A stretch of 64,000 nt of DNA from Tsukamurella pseudospumae (GTDB taxonomy: Bacteria > Actinomycetota > Actinomycetes > Mycobacteriales > Mycobacteriaceae). Below the pieces are notes generated by a model. It was given only the letters and a program-made list of their open reading frames with translations. It made no database searches and was not told the origin of the DNA. Positions within the stretch are counted from its first letter, which is position 1. Every line of letters starts with the position of its first letter. Positions 27,549 through 36,950 of this stretch are shown piece by piece. The stretch is taken from contig NZ_LSRE01000009.1 of the NCBI RefSeq assembly GCF_001575205.1, positions 62,001 to 126,000 on the forward strand. Reading direction: 5' to 3'. A program made the translations under genes and the position numbers.

Positions 27549-27629
27549 GGTGGGCTGCGAGGTGGGCGCGTTGCTCGCGACGCGTGTTCTCGAGCGGTCT
27601 GTGGTCTTGTGGTCCGTGGCCCGCACTCC

Positions 27630-27765
27630 ACGCTCCCAGCGCTACGTTGCCGGCCCGCGGCCCGCGGCTCCTGGCCCACGTTGCCGGCCCGTGGCTCCCC
27701 TGCTCACGTTCCCGGCTCCCGGCTCACGTTCCCGGCTGCCGGCTCCTGGCTTACGTTCCCAGCCT
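27630..27765 (+). repeat. Degenerate tandem repeat with ACGTT(C/G)CCGGC units
   Basis: Five units share ACGTT followed by (G/C)CC(G/A)GC, at 27644, 27678, 27706, 27726 and 27753, with GGCTCC-type linkers; spacing is 20-34 bp. It is non-coding and sits between elements B and C. Confidence 0.6.
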
Positions 27766-27834
27766 TCAGCTCGCGGGCTCACGCGGGTCGGGCGTGGGTG
27801 GTCGGCGATGGCTGTCGCGGTGGAGCGCCCGATC

Positions 27835-27918
27835 GGGGTATGCGCGAACCGCATAACCCTTCGCTCCCAAAACCTCATCTGAGCTGCGTAAACGTGGGGT
27901 ATGCGTGCAGCGCATACC
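27835..27918 (-). repeat. Paired-hairpin intergenic element, copy C
   Basis: Hairpin TATGCG/CGCATA (27839-27855) and hairpin GGTATGCG/CGCATACC around TGCAG (27898-27918). The core reads GCAGCTCAGATGAGGTTTT on the minus strand, so this copy is inverted relative to B in the same gap. Confidence 0.75.
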
Positions 27919-27930
27919 TTTCTCGACCGA

Positions 27931-30900
27931 CTACTGCTCCTCGGCGGAGCGGGGCTTGACCGCCGTCCCCGCCGTCCCCGCCGTCCCTGCTGCGCCCGCC
28001 GGCCCCGCCTCACCGGATCGGTCGCGACGACGGCCCGGCAGGCGGAGGGGTGGCACCGTCGACCAGGCCATCAGCAACACGCCGACGAGGGCGAGGCCCT
28101 GGGGCCAGGGCCCGTGGCCGACGTAGCCGGCATCGGCGTGCCAGGGGCCCGTGGCCAGGAGCAGCATCGCGGCGAGCACGAAACCCGCCGAGCCGAAGAC
28201 GCGCAGGGCGGCGCGGCGCTCGGGGCTCACGTGCAGCGACGAGATCACCCACGTCGCCACGCCGGCGACCGCCCACAGCGCCAGACCGGGCCAGCCGCTC
28301 AGCACGAACGCCGCCGCGCCCACACCGACACCGGCGAGCGGCCCCGGCTGCCAGGCACGTACGGCGGCGGAGGCGCCGGGTCGGGAACCCGGAACCAGCG
28401 CCAGCGCGGCGAGGATCACGAGCAGGAGCAGCCCGCCGAACAGCCCGATGCGGTACGGCGCGTTCAGAGAGAACCGCAGTGTCACAGCGCCATCGGTCCC
28501 CGCGGGAACCACCCAGCCCTGCTGCCACCCGTTGACGGTCACCGCGCGCAGCGGCTTCCCGTCCGGCCCGGTCGCGGCCCAGCCGGGGTTCCGGCTCTCG
28601 GGCACGACGAGGACCTGGTCGGCGGCCGCGCTGCTGACCGTCACGACGCGACGGTCGGGGGTCCAGCTCTGCACCTTCACGCTCTCGTCCCGCGGCGCAT
28701 CGCGGGCCGAATCCGCGGCGGACGCCGATGCAGGCGTGTCCAGGGTCAGCGTCTCCACACTGAACGCGAGCCCGGGCGTCGCGACGACCTGCGTCCGACC
28801 GCCCGGCAGAGGCAGCGGAGCGGTATCGCAGGCGATCGCGCGGACCGGCGTACCGTCGCGCAGCTCGCGGGCGCTCGCCTCGAGCCGGAACCGGACGTCC
28901 CGGTCGCCGATCCGGACCGTCGGTCCGGTCTCGCACGGCACCGAGATCGGGCGGTCCGCGGGGGCGGGCTCGGAGCCGGGAACGGGCGCACCGTCGGGCC
29001 CGACGGCCTGGACATCGGCCAGACCGGGCGGCATCTTCTCCGGGAATCCGAGGGCGTTGACGTTGAGCCGCTCGTCCCAGTCGAGCAGGGAGATCGAGAT
29101 CGAATCGGTCACGGCGGGATCGACATTCACCGTGACGGAATCGCCCGCCGGCACCTCGCGCACCTGCCGGCCCGTGCCCAGGTCGATGCCGACCCGCGTC
29201 GGCCGGGTGGGCGCCTCGCCGCGGGGCATCGTCAGCGTCAGGCCCGCGACCAGCTGCGCCGACGGCAGCCGCAACCGCAGGACCGGCTTCGGCGAGGTGG
29301 CCTGCGTGACCGACTGCGGGGCGGTCCAGGTGGTGTTCGGGTCGCCGTCCGTCACCGCGGCGGAACTGCCCCGGCCGTCGCCGACCGCCGACTCCGCGTA
29401 CGCCGACGGCGCCGCCGGATTCGCGAGCAGCGTCGACAGCGCCTGACCGGGCCGAGCTCGCACCGTCAACGCGGGCAGAACGGCCGGGGCGCCGGGACCG
29501 TCGACGGTGCGCCGCAGCCGGCCGGGCTCCTCGGGTCCGATCGCGATGTCGGCGCACTGCACCGGGCCCGGCGCGCCCTTCTCGCCGGGTGTGACGACGC
29601 AGCCGGAGCGGCCCATCGTGTCCTGCCCGAAGACCCAGCGCTCCGCGGGGCCGGACCGTGGCAGGACCACGTCGTGACGGGCGGGGACCGCGCGACCGGT
29701 CCGGGCGTCGGTGAGCTGCGCCTCGGAGACCGCGAACTGGTTGCCCCAGGTGTGATCGGTGGTGTCGGCGGCGGTGATCCGAACCCAGCGCGTCGGCTCG
29801 GACGGCGCGACCAGCGTGATCGGGGTGTTCGCCGTGACCGGATCGGAGTAGACGGTGCCCGCCTCGGTCGAGATCAGCAGCCGTGTGACCGCGGGGCCGA
29901 GCGCCCGCCCGACGGTGACCGTCACCGAGAGGTCGCCGCGCGCCTCCGGCAGCGTGAACTGCAGCCACTGGCCCAGCGCGTGGTCCAGGCCCGACGACAC
30001 CCAGGACGTGTTCTTGTCGCCGTCGACCGCCGCGGCCGGTCCGGCGCCGGGGAGCACCGTGCCGAGCTGCGTCGCGTCGGCCGCCGAGCTCGACGCCGTG
30101 ATGCTCGCGCCGCCGCCGTCGGGATCCCAGGCCCCGTCGACTGGGCCCGCGCCCGCGACGGGGTAGTCCGGCAACCGGTTGAGCGTGCGACGAGCGTCGT
30201 CGGCGGTGCGGATCGCGGAGCTGTGGTCGTCGACCCGGCCGTAGTCGGTCTCGCGGTTCTTCGGCGTGTCCGTGACTGTCAGCGGACCGTCGGGCAGGCC
30301 GGCCGCGGCGGCGTCCGAGGCGAGCAGCGCTGAGCCCAGCTCGCGCCGGCCCGCGGTCGCGGCGTCGGCCTGCAGCGTGAGCAGCGACTCCGGACCGCCG
30401 GCGACCCGCGGCATCGACGCCAGGTCGGTGACGTACGGGCCGGTGGGAACGGCACCGTCGACCCGGTAGATCGTGATGGCGGGCAGGGGCGGCCGGAGTC
30501 CCGAGTCGACGACCACCTTCTCGACGGTCGGCGGCGCGACCTCGGGCCCGAACGTGGCGACCTGCGTGATCCCGGGCGAGCCCTCGATCGCCGCGCGGGC
30601 CAGCGCCGGGCGCGCCGAGCGGGAGGTGTCGGGGTCGAGGTCGGCCCGCAGCACCAGGTAGGAGATGCCCTGCCGGCGCAGCGTGGCCGCGAGCCCCGGT
30701 GACGGGGTTCCCGCGCTGAACAGGCGCTGCACCGAGTCGAGGGCACGGATCGCGCCGGGCGGGTTGAGCGGGATCGCGTCGCGCACGGCCCACGGGGTTT
30801 CCGCGAGGGGCTGGATCGGCTCGTCGCGCGTGAGGCCCCACAACTGCGCGCCGAAGGGCGCGCCCGGCACGACCAGGGCGCGCTCGGCCCGGGCCTGCCC

Positions 30901-32292
30901 CGGCGCGGTCCCGGCGGCGTGCGAGGACAGCCAGCCGGCCGCCTGCGACCAGTAGTCGGGGATCTTGTCGTAGGGGCCGCGGGGCGCGAGCTTGCCGGTC
31001 CAGGCCATGCCGCCCGCGAGCGCCAGCACCACGACGACCGCGAGCGCGCCCGCGGCGAGCCGGTCGTGCTCGGGGTGCGCCAGTGCCCGCCGCACGCGCG
31101 CGAGCCCGACGGTGCCCGGTAGCGGCGCCCGCGCGAGCAGGTGCGTCAGGCCCAGGACGAGTGGCAACCGCAGGAAGGGTTCGAGTTTGTAGACATTGCG
31201 CAGCGGTGCGCCGACACTGTCGAGGAAGACGCGCACCGGTTCTGCGAAGGGCGAGCCCAACCCGCTCGCGTAGCCCGCGCCGATGCCGGCCAACCCGATC
31301 AGCAACACCGTCGCCCAGACGCCGCGCTTGGGCATGCCGCGCATGGTGAGCCCCGCGATGCCGGCGGCGGCGAGCAGGCCCGTGACGACCACGGCGGCGG
31401 GGGCGGTGGTCAGCATCGCGCCGGCCGCGCGTTCGTCGGAGATGAAGGGGCTCCACGACGTGGTGCCGCGGAGGACCTCCGGCAGCGACGCCCACTGCGT
31501 GGTGGCGCGGGAGGACTCGATGAACTCGAGGAACGGCGGGCTGACCCGGCCCATGATGAGCAGCGGCACGATCCACCAGGTGGTGGCCAGCGCGACGCAC
31601 ACCGCCCACCAGGCACTGAACCGCCAGAACGGGCCGGTCCCGCGGCCGAAGCGCACGTGCAGCAGCCACCACACCGCGGCCACCGCGCACGCGAAGCCGG
31701 TGGCCACGGCGTTGACCGCGCCCATCAGCGCGACCGCGACCGCGGATCTCGCGGCCAGGTTCCGCAGGGGGACGTCCGCGCCCGTGAGCATCTGCACCAG
31801 CGGCAGCAGCACCCACGGCGCGAGCATCACCGGCGCGGTCTCGGAGCTGATCGCACCGAGTGTGGTGAGTACCTGCGGTGCGAGTACGAACGCGGACGCG
31901 GCCACGATCCGGCTGCCGCGCGACCCGGTGGCCAGCGCCTCCGTGAGCCGGACGATCCCCCAGAACCCGGCGAACAGCAGCAGCGCCCACCACAACCGCT
32001 GCGTGATCCACGGCGGGACGTGCAGGAGCTGGCCGAGGGCGAAGAAGGCGCCGTGCGGGAAGAAGTACCCGTAGGCCTGGTTCTGCACCTGGCCCAGCGG
32101 CGACTGGCTGGACCAGATGTTCGCCGCCCGGGCCAGGAAGCCGAGGGGGTTCGCGGTGAGGTCGAGCTTGGTGTCGGCGACGACCTTGCCGGGGGCGCTG
32201 AGGAAGCTCAGCGCGAGCAGGACGACGAACGCCCACGCGCCTGCGCGGCGGGTCAGGGGTTCGTCGGAATGCTGGGGGCTACTTGTTGGCAC
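27931..32292 (-). CDS. aftD: Alpha-(1->3)-arabinofuranosyltransferase AftD
   Basis: A 1,453-residue GT-C enzyme of the AftD (DUF3367) family. The N-terminal third is polytopic with the early lumenal loop carrying conserved acids (VVADTKLDLTANPLGF); the central part is a large extracytoplasmic region with F5/8-type C (carbohydrate-binding) beta-sandwiches; further helices close the protein. It adds arabinofuranose branches from decaprenyl-phospho-arabinose to arabinogalactan and lipoarabinomannan outside the membrane. GTG 32292 overlaps the upstream DUF2613 gene by 14 bp, the same pairing as Rv0236c/Rv0236A. Mycobacterial AftD is essential and about 1,400 residues. Confidence 0.95.
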   Translation of the reverse strand: MPTSSPQHSDEPLTRRAGAWAFVVLLALSFLSAPGKVVADTKLDLTANPLGFLARAANIWSSQSPLGQVQNQAYGYFFPHGAFFALGQLLHVPPWITQRLWWALLLFAGFWGIVRLTEALATGSRGSRIVAASAFVLAPQVLTTLGAISSETAPVMLAPWVLLPLVQMLTGADVPLRNLAARSAVAVALMGAVNAVATGFACAVAAVWWLLHVRFGRGTGPFWRFSAWWAVCVALATTWWIVPLLIMGRVSPPFLEFIESSRATTQWASLPEVLRGTTSWSPFISDERAAGAMLTTAPAAVVVTGLLAAAGIAGLTMRGMPKRGVWATVLLIGLAGIGAGYASGLGSPFAEPVRVFLDSVGAPLRNVYKLEPFLRLPLVLGLTHLLARAPLPGTVGLARVRRALAHPEHDRLAAGALAVVVVLALAGGMAWTGKLAPRGPYDKIPDYWSQAAGWLSSHAAGTAPGQARAERALVVPGAPFGAQLWGLTRDEPIQPLAETPWAVRDAIPLNPPGAIRALDSVQRLFSAGTPSPGLAATLRRQGISYLVLRADLDPDTSRSARPALARAAIEGSPGITQVATFGPEVAPPTVEKVVVDSGLRPPLPAITIYRVDGAVPTGPYVTDLASMPRVAGGPESLLTLQADAATAGRRELGSALLASDAAAAGLPDGPLTVTDTPKNRETDYGRVDDHSSAIRTADDARRTLNRLPDYPVAGAGPVDGAWDPDGGGASITASSSAADATQLGTVLPGAGPAAAVDGDKNTSWVSSGLDHALGQWLQFTLPEARGDLSVTVTVGRALGPAVTRLLISTEAGTVYSDPVTANTPITLVAPSEPTRWVRITAADTTDHTWGNQFAVSEAQLTDARTGRAVPARHDVVLPRSGPAERWVFGQDTMGRSGCVVTPGEKGAPGPVQCADIAIGPEEPGRLRRTVDGPGAPAVLPALTVRARPGQALSTLLANPAAPSAYAESAVGDGRGSSAAVTDGDPNTTWTAPQSVTQATSPKPVLRLRLPSAQLVAGLTLTMPRGEAPTRPTRVGIDLGTGRQVREVPAGDSVTVNVDPAVTDSISISLLDWDERLNVNALGFPEKMPPGLADVQAVGPDGAPVPGSEPAPADRPISVPCETGPTVRIGDRDVRFRLEASARELRDGTPVRAIACDTAPLPLPGGRTQVVATPGLAFSVETLTLDTPASASAADSARDAPRDESVKVQSWTPDRRVVTVSSAAADQVLVVPESRNPGWAATGPDGKPLRAVTVNGWQQGWVVPAGTDGAVTLRFSLNAPYRIGLFGGLLLLVILAALALVPGSRPGASAAVRAWQPGPLAGVGVGAAAFVLSGWPGLALWAVAGVATWVISSLHVSPERRAALRVFGSAGFVLAAMLLLATGPWHADAGYVGHGPWPQGLALVGVLLMAWSTVPPLRLPGRRRDRSGEAGPAGAAGTAGTAGTAVKPRSAEEQ

Positions 32293-32479
32293 CCGAGTCG
32301 TCGCGCTCGCCGTAGTTCGACGAGCCCTGCAGGAAGCCCTTGTCCTTCGACACGCTGTTGATGTCGGTGGACGGCGTCGTCTGGCCGACGGCCGCGCCGC
32401 TCACCAGTGCGAGGGCCACGGCGACGACGATGCCGGCGAGCGCGGCGGTGGCGCTGGCGATGATCGAGGTGCGGTCCAT
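32279..32479 (-). CDS. Small membrane protein DUF2613 (Rv0236A-like)
   Basis: A 66-residue protein: residues 5-32 are a single hydrophobic segment (signal anchor or cleavable signal), followed by a polar tail ending SNYGERDDSGANK. It overlaps aftD by 14 bp and is always its partner in mycobacteria, so a role with AftD is likely but unproven. TAGACT on the minus strand (32487-32492) is 7 nt before the ATG and there is no Shine-Dalgarno site: probably the leaderless promoter for both genes. Confidence 0.85.
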   Translation of the reverse strand: MDRTSIIASATAALAGIVVAVALALVSGAAVGQTTPSTDINSVSKDKGFLQGSSNYGERDDSGANK

Positions 32480-32553
32480 GCGGGCGAGTCTACAGGTCGA
32501 GCGGACGCACGCCGCGGACGCACGCGGCGTGCGGGCATGGTCGCGGGCGGCGA

Positions 32554-33048
32554 CTACAGGTCCGCGCAGCCCGAGGGCACGATCATCACGGGCCGTTGGC
32601 AGCCGCGCAGGACGTGCTCCGAGACCGACGAGTGCCACAGCGCCTTGATGCCGGAGATGCCGCGGCTGCCGGACACGATCACGTCGACGTCGTCGGTGTC
32701 CGACGCGGCGATCAGTGCGGCCCAGACCGTGGTGGACACCTCGACCAGCTCACCCCGGGCGGCGAACCCGGAGGCGGCCGCGAGGTCGACGCCCTCCTGG
32801 TTGGTCTTGCGCGCCTCGTCGTGGACGATGTCGCTCTCGCGGGTCAGGGCGGTCTCGGCGGCCCCGGCCCCGGCGACGCCCGACATCGCGGAGAGACGGG
32901 CGGCCTGATGGATCGTGGACTCCCATGCGGTGACCACGATCGCCTCCGCGTCACGCCCCTGGGCGAGCACCTTGCTGGCGTACTTCACGGCGCGCTGGGA
33001 GGACTCCGAGCCGTCGTACGCGATCAGAACCTTGACGGAGACAGTCAT
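32554..33048 (-). CDS. Universal stress protein (UspA family)
   Basis: A 164-residue single UspA domain. It begins VKVLIAYDGSESSQRAV and ends with IVSGSRGISGIKALWHSSVSEHVLRGCQRPVMIVP. The usual ATP-binding GxxGxxxxG(S/T)VS is partly kept (SRGISGIKALWHSSVSE), lacking one glycine, so nucleotide binding is uncertain. A GAGGTG ribosome site precedes the ATG. Stress or dormancy role is by family only. Confidence 0.9.
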   Translation of the reverse strand: MTVSVKVLIAYDGSESSQRAVKYASKVLAQGRDAEAIVVTAWESTIHQAARLSAMSGVAGAGAAETALTRESDIVHDEARKTNQEGVDLAAASGFAARGELVEVSTTVWAALIAASDTDDVDVIVSGSRGISGIKALWHSSVSEHVLRGCQRPVMIVPSGCADL

Positions 33049-33132
33049 GCGGATCACCTCGATGTTCGCGGTTGTCTGATACCTCCAGATTACGCCGAAA
33101 CCGTTGAGTTGCAAGATGCAAGTACGGGCGTG

Positions 33133-34059
33133 TCAGCGGTGGTACCGGCTGGCCAGTTCGGGGTCGGATTCCCACCACAGTCCGTTCGACGGTGCGCCCC
33201 CGCCCGCCTGCTCGTCGTCGGCGCGCGCCGCGTCCCGGGCGTCCTCGGCCGCGTCCACCCGGACCTGCCGGGCGGCGTCCTCGCGGCGCAGCGCGAACAT
33301 GAGGATCACCAGGAAGGGCAGGCCGAACAGGTCCGCGAGCAGCCACAGCATGCCCGCCCCGACGGTCTGCGACAGCCGCATCGAGTCCTCGCTGAAACCC
33401 AGTGCGGCGTAATGCGCGGTGTACAGCAGCGGTCCGAGCCACACGACGATCCCGAGTACCCCGTCGGCCAGCGATTCGACCAGCGTGATCAGCAGCGACA
33501 GGCCCTGCGGGTAGCGCCGCGGCACGGGGTCCGCCTGGACCCGGGTGTAGAAGTACACGAAACCGGCGCCGACGAGCAGGCAGCGCGTGAGCAGGTCGAG
33601 CGCGGGATTCCGCATCGCCGCGAGGTTCCAGCCGGAGAACAGCAGCACCCACGGCGTCACCAACAACAGGCCGGAGCCCACGGCGGGGTGCCCGAGGACC
33701 CGTGCGAGCGGGCTGCGCAGGGCCCGGAGCGCGGCGGACCGTCGGGCGGGGGACAGGAGGCCGCCGAAGACTGTGACCGGCATCCCCGACGCCAGGCCCA
33801 GCGGCACCACGTACAGCAGCAGCGTGATCTGCAGCGCCCGCACCCAGAACAGGTGCGGCGCGTACTCCGTGATCGGTCCGCACGCGATCGCCACGGCCGC
33901 CGCGCACCCGACGACCGTGAACGCGACCCGGCGCACGAACGGCACCGGCCCGCCCCGCGCGGCCCACAGATAGGCCGCGGCCAGGAGGACCGCCGCGACA
34001 CCCAGGGCGTCGAAGTGCCAGTCGTGGAGCCACGCGGAGGCGGGAACAGCGATACTCAC
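33133..34059 (-). CDS. CtaG/Caa3-type cytochrome c oxidase assembly membrane protein
   Basis: A 308-residue polytopic protein with about eight helices and the Caa3_CtaG signature stretches SAWLHDWHFDALGV and HLFWVRALQITLLLYVVPLG, plus HYAALGFSEDSMRLSQTVG. Members help insert copper into cytochrome oxidase or are proposed to do so. The GTG at 34059 follows TACCGT by 6 nt (leaderless). A charged C-terminal tail (residues about 265-308) is cytosolic. It is divergent from the lipoprotein gene at 34135. Confidence 0.87.
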   Translation of the reverse strand: MSIAVPASAWLHDWHFDALGVAAVLLAAAYLWAARGGPVPFVRRVAFTVVGCAAAVAIACGPITEYAPHLFWVRALQITLLLYVVPLGLASGMPVTVFGGLLSPARRSAALRALRSPLARVLGHPAVGSGLLLVTPWVLLFSGWNLAAMRNPALDLLTRCLLVGAGFVYFYTRVQADPVPRRYPQGLSLLITLVESLADGVLGIVVWLGPLLYTAHYAALGFSEDSMRLSQTVGAGMLWLLADLFGLPFLVILMFALRREDAARQVRVDAAEDARDAARADDEQAGGGAPSNGLWWESDPELASRYHR

Positions 34060-34134
34060 CGGTGAACGGTACGTCCGCTGGGCGTGCTCGGGCACGCTCA
34101 GCGGGCGCAGGACCTGCAGAAATCGGGAGAAATC

Positions 34135-34872
34135 ATGACGAAGCTCATCCGCCTCACCGGCGTCGCGACCACCGCACTGGCCGCCGCCGCACTCGTCGCC
34201 GGCTGCGGCGGCGGCTCGGCCGAGACGACGGACCACAGCGGCCATTCCGCCACCGCGGCGGAGACGGCCGCGGCCGCCGCGAAGCCCGCGAAGGACCTCG
34301 CGCTCACCGCCGCCGAGCTGCCGGCCGGCATCACGGCCGTGCCCGTCGGGCAGGCGCAGCTCCAGCAGTCCGTCGACCAATTGTCGGGCGCCGCCAACGG
34401 CGCCACCATCACCCCGGCGTCGTGCGGGTCCGGCACGGCCGTCGTCGACGCGGCGAAGAACCTGAACGTCTCCCAGCTGGGCATGGCGGTCGGCACCGTC
34501 GGGACCGGCGTGGCGAGCGAGTCGGTCATCGCACAGAAGCCCGATGTGGCGAAGCTGCGCGATTCCTACCGGGGCGCGTGCAAGTCGGTCACCGCGGAGA
34601 TGTCGGTGCAGGGCCAGAAGGTGCGCACGCAGATGGAGACGACCGTCGTCTCCGACGCGCCGAAGACCCCGGCGGACGACCTCGTCGTGATCGAGCAGAC
34701 CGCCACCTCGCAGGTCGCGGGGCAGAGCACGAAGCAGCGGTCCGTCGTCGGCATCGCGCGGGTCGGGTCGTACGCCGTCTCCGTGGTCGTGATGTCGATG
34801 GACAGCACGCCCGACCGCGCGCTGTTCGACAAGCTCCTCGTCGCCTCGATCGACAAGGTCGCGAAGGGCTGA
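34135..34872 (+). CDS. Putative lipoprotein
   Basis: A 245-residue exported protein with a lipobox LVAGC at residues about 20-24 after a short signal peptide. The mature part contains a cysteine pair (PASCGS, RGACKS) and a two-layer pattern similar to the PknH-type extracytoplasmic sensor fold; that similarity is weak. I chose ATG 34135 because the peptide starting there (MTKLIRLTGVATTALAAAAL) is a proper signal sequence. It is 25 bp upstream of lpqI on the same strand, so they may be cotranscribed. Confidence 0.78.
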   Translation: MTKLIRLTGVATTALAAAALVAGCGGGSAETTDHSGHSATAAETAAAAAKPAKDLALTAAELPAGITAVPVGQAQLQQSVDQLSGAANGATITPASCGSGTAVVDAAKNLNVSQLGMAVGTVGTGVASESVIAQKPDVAKLRDSYRGACKSVTAEMSVQGQKVRTQMETTVVSDAPKTPADDLVVIEQTATSQVAGQSTKQRSVVGIARVGSYAVSVVVMSMDSTPDRALFDKLLVASIDKVAKG

Positions 34873-34897
34873 CGGCCGATCTGACACACTGATCCCG

Positions 34898-36058
34898 ATG
34901 CGACTGAACCGGAATCTCACGATCGTGGTGATCGCCGCGGCCACGGTCGCCGCGTGCGGCACCTCCACGCCCGACGCGCCGTCGACGACCGCGACGGCCG
35001 CGCAGGCGGCGAGCTCGACGGCCTCCGCGGCACCGTCGGGCCCGGGACGCCCCGCGTCCTGTGGGACGGACTTCCTCGCGAAGATGACGGTGCGCGAGAA
35101 GGTCGGGCAGTTGCTCATGGTCGGGGTGAAGGACGCCGCCGACGCCCGCCGTGCCGTGCAGCAGGGCGTGGGCGGGGTGTTCATCGGTAGTTGGACCGAC
35201 AAGGGCGTGTTCTCCAGCGGCACACTGCAATCGGTGGCGAAGGCGGGCAAGGTGCCGGCGATGGTGTCCGTCGACGAGGAGGGCGGCCGCGTCTCCCGGG
35301 TGCCCGGCGCGAACCTCGTCTCGGCGCGGGAGCTGGCGCGCACGATGACCGTCGCGCAGGCGCGGGCCGAGGGCGCGCGGGTCGGCAAGCTCATGAAGTC
35401 GATGGGCATCTCGGTCGACTTCGCGCCCGACGCCGATGTCTCCGCGCAGCCCGACGACTCCGTCATCGGTGACCGGTCGTACTCCAACGATCCCGCCGTG
35501 GTCACGAAGTACTCCCAGGCCTTCGCGGCCGGCCTGCGCGACGGCGGCGTGTACCCGGTGTTCAAGCACTTCCCGGGCCATGGCAGCTCGTCCGGCGACT
35601 CGCATCAGGGCGGCGTCAGCGTGCCGCCGCTGAGCAAGCTCAAGACCAAGGACCTCCTCCCGTTCCGCGCGGCGGCCGCGTCCGGCGACGCGGGGATCAT
35701 GGTGGGCCACCTGACGGTGCCCGGGCTGACCGAGCCGGGCCTGCCCACCAGCCTGAGCCCCGCGACCATGCACCTGCTGCGCGGCGGAACCGGCTACGGT
35801 GCCAAGCCCTTCGACGGCCCGATCTTCACCGACGACCTGTCCGGCATGAAGGCGATCACCAACGAGTTCAGCGTGCCGCAGGCGGTGACGAAGGCGCTCC
35901 TCGCCGGGGCGGACATCGCGCTGTGGATCTCGACCGACCAGCTCGGTGCCGCGCTGGACGCGGTGGAGGCCGCCGTGAAGTCGGGGAAGCTCACGCGTCA
36001 ACAGTTGGACGCCTCCGTGCTCCGCGTGGCCCGCGCCAAGCACGTCGTCACCTGCTGA
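34898..36058 (+). CDS. lpqI: Beta-N-acetylglucosaminidase lipoprotein LpqI (GH3)
   Basis: A 386-residue glycoside hydrolase family 3 lipoprotein. Signal peptide with lipobox VAAC; a linker rich in Thr/Ala/Ser; then the TIM barrel with KHFPGHG (residues 223-229, the catalytic loop of NagZ-type enzymes) and FTDDLSGM (D312/D313, nucleophile region). LpqI (Rv0237) removes N-acetylglucosamine from muropeptides in wall recycling, outside the membrane. It is followed by the TetR gene as in M. tuberculosis. A CACACT box 7 nt before the ATG is a weak leaderless promoter candidate. Confidence 0.92.
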   Translation: MRLNRNLTIVVIAAATVAACGTSTPDAPSTTATAAQAASSTASAAPSGPGRPASCGTDFLAKMTVREKVGQLLMVGVKDAADARRAVQQGVGGVFIGSWTDKGVFSSGTLQSVAKAGKVPAMVSVDEEGGRVSRVPGANLVSARELARTMTVAQARAEGARVGKLMKSMGISVDFAPDADVSAQPDDSVIGDRSYSNDPAVVTKYSQAFAAGLRDGGVYPVFKHFPGHGSSSGDSHQGGVSVPPLSKLKTKDLLPFRAAAASGDAGIMVGHLTVPGLTEPGLPTSLSPATMHLLRGGTGYGAKPFDGPIFTDDLSGMKAITNEFSVPQAVTKALLAGADIALWISTDQLGAALDAVEAAVKSGKLTRQQLDASVLRVARAKHVVTC

Positions 36059-36080
36059 AGTCCGCGGATTCTCCCGGAAC

Positions 36081-36094
36081 TTACTTGCGGGTAA
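36081..36094. promoter_or_regulatory. Operator TTACT-N4-GGTAA before TetR gene
   Basis: TTACT TGCG GGTAA. First of six related dyads near the fatty-acid genes; probably bound by the TetR protein encoded at 36137 (autoregulation). Confidence 0.6.
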
Positions 36095-36111
36095 CTTTGT
36101 GGGCTATTATC

Positions 36112-36125
36112 TGACTCGAGAGTAA
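36112..36125. promoter_or_regulatory. Operator TGACT-N4-AGTAA overlapping the TetR ribosome site
   Basis: TGACT CGAG AGTAA, almost the same as the site at 40777-40790 between fabG4 and fadA2. It overlaps the AAGGAGG ribosome site (36124-36130), so binding would block expression directly. Confidence 0.6.
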
Positions 36126-36136
36126 GGAGGATGCCG

Positions 36137-36733
36137 ATGGCCGGTGGAACGAAGCGTCTGCCCCGCGCGGTGCGCGAGCAGCAGATGCTGGACGCCGCCA
36201 TCAAGGTGTTCTCGCGCAACGGGTTCTACGAGACGTCCATGGACGCCGTGGCCCGTGAAGCGCAGATCAGCAAGCCGATGCTGTACCTGTACTACGGGTC
36301 CAAGGACGAGCTGTTCGGCGCCTGCGTGACCCGCGAGGCGGGCAAGTTCATGCGCAGCATCGAGTTCGACGCGAGCCCCACGCTCCCGCCGCTGCAGCGC
36401 CTGCGCTCGGTGATCGCCGGTTTCCTCCAGTACGTCGACCAGAACCGCGACGCGTGGCGGGTGATGTACCGGGAGGCCACGGGTCAGGCCGCGTTCGCGG
36501 CGCTGTCGGAGACCAGTCGCGAGCGGGTGGTCGAGATGACGGCGGTGCTGCTCCGCGAGGCGGCGAAGTACGCCCCCGACGACACCGATTTCGAGCTCTA
36601 CGCCGTGGCCCTGGTCGGCTCCGGTGAGGCGATCGCGGACCGTCTGGCCACCGGAAAGGTCGAGCTCGACCGGGCCGTCGAGATCATGACCTCGTTCCTC
36701 TGGGGCGGCATCCGCGGCGAGCGCCCGGAGTAG
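36137..36733 (+). CDS. TetR-family regulator (Rv0238-like)
   Basis: A 198-residue repressor. The N-terminal HTH runs from REQQMLDAAIKVFSRNGFY to ISKPMLYLYYGSKDELF; the rest is a helical ligand domain. The ribosome site AAGGAGG (36124-36130) is 6 nt before ATG 36137 but touches an earlier ATG at 36131, so I use the second. Operators of matching form lie at its own promoter, at the fabG4-fadA2 intergenic region and before fadE5. I infer a fatty-acyl-responsive regulator of this lipid gene set. Confidence 0.88.
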   Translation: MAGGTKRLPRAVREQQMLDAAIKVFSRNGFYETSMDAVAREAQISKPMLYLYYGSKDELFGACVTREAGKFMRSIEFDASPTLPPLQRLRSVIAGFLQYVDQNRDAWRVMYREATGQAAFAALSETSRERVVEMTAVLLREAAKYAPDDTDFELYAVALVGSGEAIADRLATGKVELDRAVEIMTSFLWGGIRGERPE

Positions 36734-36821
36734 TTCGCCGACGGTGCGCTCGGGCTCGGCCGAGCGCGGGCGGGGCAGGGCGCGCGGGGACCGCGTAGGA
36801 CCTGTGGTCGTTCCCAGTAGT

Positions 36822-36900
36822 CATGCGCCCCGCGCATGCCCCATGAAATCGCATGTCAGAGTGCATTTTGCGGAGCCAGGCTATGCGTTGCGCGCATACC
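36822..36900 (+). repeat. Paired-hairpin intergenic element, copy D
   Basis: Hairpin CATGCG/CGCATG around CCCCG (36822-36838); core GCATGTCAGAGTGCATTTTG, forward; hairpin TATGCG/CGCATA around TTGCG (36882-36898), followed by CC. Lies between convergent TetR and hydrolase genes. Confidence 0.8.
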
Positions 36901-36950
36901 CTCGTCGATCGAGAGCTTGCGAGGGCTGGACGGGGCCGGAGGCTGGAGTG

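Larger units (their letters stand above)
27351..27930. other. 580-bp convergent intergenic region with repeats
   Basis: Between the acyltransferase and aftD stops. It holds paired-hairpin elements B and C in opposite orientation and a degenerate tandem repeat (27630-27765) between them. Reading frames here are repeat-derived and not credible genes. Confidence 0.7.

Noticed and set aside
27428-27959. Plus-strand reading frames in the acyltransferase/aftD gap
   Set aside because: They are translations of the repeat elements and tandem repeat, without start signals or homology.
28010-32236. 1,408-residue open frame parallel to aftD
   Set aside because: Same strand, other frame; Arg-rich composition typical of high-GC shadows, while the aftD frame has clear family features.
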